Part shown: positions 62,187-64,000 of the stretch, piece after piece
How the letters are laid out: each line of letters begins with the position of its first letter
Position numbering within the stretch: position 1 is the stretch's first letter
NCBI RefSeq assembly: GCF_038235435.1
Contig: NZ_CP151275.1
Span: forward strand, 558,001 to 622,000
DNA: 64,000 bases
Reading direction: 5' to 3'
Source of the DNA: Niveibacterium sp. SC-1
Lineage (GTDB): Bacteria; Pseudomonadota; Gammaproteobacteria; Burkholderiales; Rhodocyclaceae
Program-made: the position numbers and the translations under genes
The notes under the pieces: model-generated
Database searches by the model: none
The model's input: the letters and a program-made list of their open reading frames with translations, nothing else
Told to the model about the DNA's origin: nothing

Positions 62187-62559
62187 CTAGTCGTCGGGGG
62201 ATTCCAGGATAAGAAAGTACATCTCGGCTCCGCCCTCACGGCACGCAAACCCTTCCTTGAAGGATCTGGGCTTCGTCGTCGTGTACTCGATGCGTCTGCG
62301 CCGCAAACCCGACGGAGGAAGCTTGCCCGCGGCCATACGCTCGATTGCATCGTTCATTCGAGTAGGCAACCATCGCCGGCCCGCGTTGCTTGGAACGAAA
62401 GGCGGTGCTGTGAGCGAACAGCTTGGAGAGCTCTGCCACATCAGTGCTCGGGAGTCTGGACGGGCGATCTTGTTCGACGTGACGTAGCGCTATCCGTAAG
62501 GCGATCGCACCCAGAATAGGTGCCGCTATCCATATTAATATCAGTTTCAGACGCACCAT
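62187..62559 (-). pseudogene. Frameshifted small membrane protein gene
   Basis: From ATG 62559 a frame encodes a membrane segment (LKLILIWIAAPILGAIALRI) and then LSKLFAHSTAFRSKQR. Near 62360-62410 sensible coding moves to another frame, which continues NDAIERMAAGKLPPSGLRRR and ends with MYFLILESPDD at 62187. The first frame after the shift gives low-complexity HVHDDEAQ-like sequence. The length of 373 bases is not a multiple of three. A decayed gene or a base-call error would both explain this. Function unknown. Confidence 0.5.
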
Positions 62560-62669
62560 CGCCAGACAAATCTCGTACGCCAGTCCGCATTCATTGGGTT
62601 GTCGATGAGTGAGGTCGCCTATTAACACGCAACTTGCCCGGGGCCAGAGGTGGGCTCCTCAGCAATGCG

Positions 62670-63137
62670 TCACTTCTGAACAGGCGAACCACACTTGCGG
62701 TCGAACGAAATCACGGCGTTCGCATTTGCCTGGCACTCATTGACCCTCGCCGATTCCAGCGGGCATCCCCATGCTCCCGATCCGGTGGCTACAATCTCTG
62801 AAATGCGGAACTCCAAACGATTGTCGAGAACTAGTCTGTAGTCGGCCTTGGTGGTCAAAATCTCTCGCGTCTGAAAATACACCCGAAGATATGGTTTCCC
62901 GCTCTCGCTCACGACCTTTTCCGTAATGAGGCCTTCGTCAAGGCGATCTTCGGCAGCGCGAAATCCAGATCCTTTCTTGTAGCGCTCCAAGAAACCCGTC
63001 TTTGGCAATTCGCCCGACCAATCTCGCACCAAGAACTTTCCCGAGAAATCATCGGAGCATGCGCCTTTCACTGCGTTGGAGCTGCACGCAATCAACAGCA
63101 TTCCAACAAAGCTGCTAGCGAACCGCAAAATAGCCAT
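62670..63137 (-). CDS. Predicted lipoprotein, possible immunity protein
   Basis: A 155-residue protein with a lipoprotein signal ending LLIACSSN. Four further Cys (CSDDF, WGCPLE, NECQ, KCGSP) could form disulfides in the periplasm. The middle is beta-rich. Its start lies inside the 3' end of the damaged effector-like gene (23-base overlap), as in effector-immunity pairs, where the immunity protein follows the toxin. No family recognised; the role is inferred. Confidence 0.55.
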   Translation of the reverse strand: MAILRFASSFVGMLLIACSSNAVKGACSDDFSGKFLVRDWSGELPKTGFLERYKKGSGFRAAEDRLDEGLITEKVVSESGKPYLRVYFQTREILTTKADYRLVLDNRLEFRISEIVATGSGAWGCPLESARVNECQANANAVISFDRKCGSPVQK

Positions 63138-63649
63138 AGTAATTGCTCTTCCAGGAAGAAGCCGGGACGCCATTCGTTCTGAAGCTCGTCGTCCGGGCGA
63201 ATTGAACCGGCACCTCGTCAGGTAGGGGAATGGCTACGCCAGAGGTCGGATCAGTGCCCCAGGTATAGACCTTGAAGTGGGCAGTGCTGACGCTTGGAAG
63301 GTGCGTTGTTGGCCTTCCGTTCGAATCGGAAAACCACAATCCGCCCTCGTAGACGACCCAATGCGAATCAGTTGCAAGCTCGTTAGTCATGTAGCTGGCC
63401 TCGCCCCCAACCAGATCAAAATCGACCATCAGCAGCATCTGGTGCCCCTCGTTGTATTTTCGATCAATCTCGACAAGGTCTTCCAGGTCGGAGTCCGACG
63501 CCCAGTCGTGGAATTTGCCCAGGGGGGACTTCTTGACGGGAAGTGAGGCGAGGCTGAGCCCTTCGGAGGCCACGTCGGAGAACCCGGCCACACCCTTTAG
63601 CATCGGCCGCAACATGCTTGGCCAATTGACTGCCTTGAGACGGTCTAGC
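63115..63649 (-). pseudogene. 3' part of an effector-like gene cut by IS481
   Basis: The fragment encodes about 178 residues and lacks its 5' part, which lies beyond the IS481 element at 63650. Segments DSHWVVYEGGLWF, FKVYTWG and the terminal SNYYGYFAVR recall the C-terminal region of peptidase-like toxins found beside type VI secretion genes; this resemblance is from memory and not verified. The body is about 52% G+C over a sampled 60 bases, well below the core genes. A lipoprotein gene overlaps its end. Confidence 0.6.
63644..63649. repeat. IS481 target site (NCTAGN)
   Basis: TCTAGC lies directly beside the element end. IS481 duplicates NCTAGN on insertion. The second copy would lie beyond the window. 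The CTAG also supplies the transposase stop codon. Confidence 0.65.
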
Positions 63650-64000
63650 TGTGAAGAGTCAAGACGTTGTTTGCGTGTTCTGAGAGACGGGCCATAGGTA
63701 CATGGCATCCGATGCCGTAATGCGGGCGGTGCCAGTTGTAGTAGTGATTCCAAAGGGTCAGAGCCGTGCCGCGCTCATGAGAATTCTGGTAAGCGTGGCC
63801 GTAGGCCCATTCTCGTAGGGCGGACTGGATGAAGCGTTCGGCCTTGCCGTTGGTCTGTGGGCGGTAGGCGCGCGTGAACTTCTGCGTGATGCCCAGTTCG
63901 ACACAGGCGTGTCCAAAGGCGTGGGAGCGGAAGGCGGACCCGTTGTCGGTGATCAGCCGCTGGATTGGCACGCCCAGGGTCTTGAAGTAGTCGTGGGCCG
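63645..64000 (-). CDS. IS481-family transposase, C-terminal part
   Basis: The visible 118 residues are the end of the rve integrase core. LITDNGSAFRSHAF holds the second catalytic Asp, and YRPQTNGKAERFIQSALREW holds the catalytic Glu, followed by WNHYYNWHRPHYGIG. The stop TAG (63647-63645) lies outside the element and comes from the target CTAG. The N-terminus is beyond the window edge. Confidence 0.92.
   Translation of the reverse strand, partial: AHDYFKTLGVPIQRLITDNGSAFRSHAFGHACVELGITQKFTRAYRPQTNGKAERFIQSALREWAYGHAYQNSHERGTALTLWNHYYNWHRPHYGIGCHVPMARLSEHANNVLTLHS
63650..64000 (-). mobile_element. IS481-family insertion sequence, left end (cut by window edge)
   Basis: The element starts TGTGAAGAGTCAAGACGTTG, close to the terminal repeat of Bordetella IS481 (TGTGAAGATTCAATAGGTTG), and encodes a DDE transposase on the minus strand. 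The other end lies outside the window. It interrupts the effector-like gene. Confidence 0.85.

Noticed and set aside
1..64000. CRISPR array, rRNA or phage module
   Set aside because: No regularly spaced repeats, no rRNA sequence and no phage structural genes were seen on either strand.

Overview
The window is about 68% G+C over most of its length, densely packed, and organised like a betaproteobacterial chromosome. PyrB is paired with a pseudo-dihydroorotase, yggS-proC-yggT-DUF167 forms an operon, pilT is followed by pilU, and ribE-ribBX-ribH-nusB-thiL-pgpA-cinA run in series. The combination suggests a Rhodocyclales-like betaproteobacterium; this is an inference from gene content, not a database match. 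No rRNA, tRNA or CRISPR array was seen.

Layout. 1-6350: end of the pyrimidine locus (pyrB, pyrC'), a MazG-like pyrophosphohydrolase, a DHA2-type exporter, pdxH, and a LysR regulator divergent from an NAD(P)-binding oxidoreductase. 6370-11390: the yggS/proC operon and the twitching motility ATPases pilT and pilU. 11420-20520: a secreted SurE-like phosphatase with a lipoprotein under a TetR-type palindrome, a cyclic-nucleotide-binding/thioredoxin-reductase-like fusion, and a flavin/haem cluster (ApbE, four-helix membrane protein, FMN-binding protein, porin, dihaem peroxidase) with a Fur-box-like site. 20520-28090: TetR, membrane fusion protein and RND pump, then pcm, rhodanese and a TolC-type protein. 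28100-33860: riboflavin, thiamine, phospholipid and NAD-salvage housekeeping genes. 33960-42030: a BvgS-like hybrid kinase, an IS110/IS1111-type insertion sequence, an acyltransferase and a PAS kinase. 42120-48160: RNA methyltransferase, HemJ, an epimerase, a ferredoxin-type reductase, an HDOD protein and small proteins. 48210-53090: TonB siderophore receptor divergent from feoA-feoB and a Cys-rich partner, with Fur-like boxes between. 53160-55970: cytochrome c, then leuA behind a leucine-rich leader peptide. 56190-61175: a probable copper cluster (DUF2946, TonB receptor, YcnI-like protein) and an SbmA/BacA-type ABC transporter. 61180-64000: a border resembling the 3' end of tmRNA, then lower-G+C accessory DNA with damaged genes and an IS481-family element.

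How the parts fit. Metal handling dominates: ferrous iron uptake (Feo), a ferric siderophore receptor, a putatively Fur-controlled flavin/haem cluster and a copper locus. Riboflavin synthesis supplies FMN/FAD that ApbE would attach to the FMN-binding protein. The strongest candidate for a poorly described system is the Fur-box flavin/haem/porin cluster at 15681-20236. The strongest evidence of gene transfer is the tmRNA-like border at 61189 next to low-G+C DNA that holds an IS481 element in a CTAG target.
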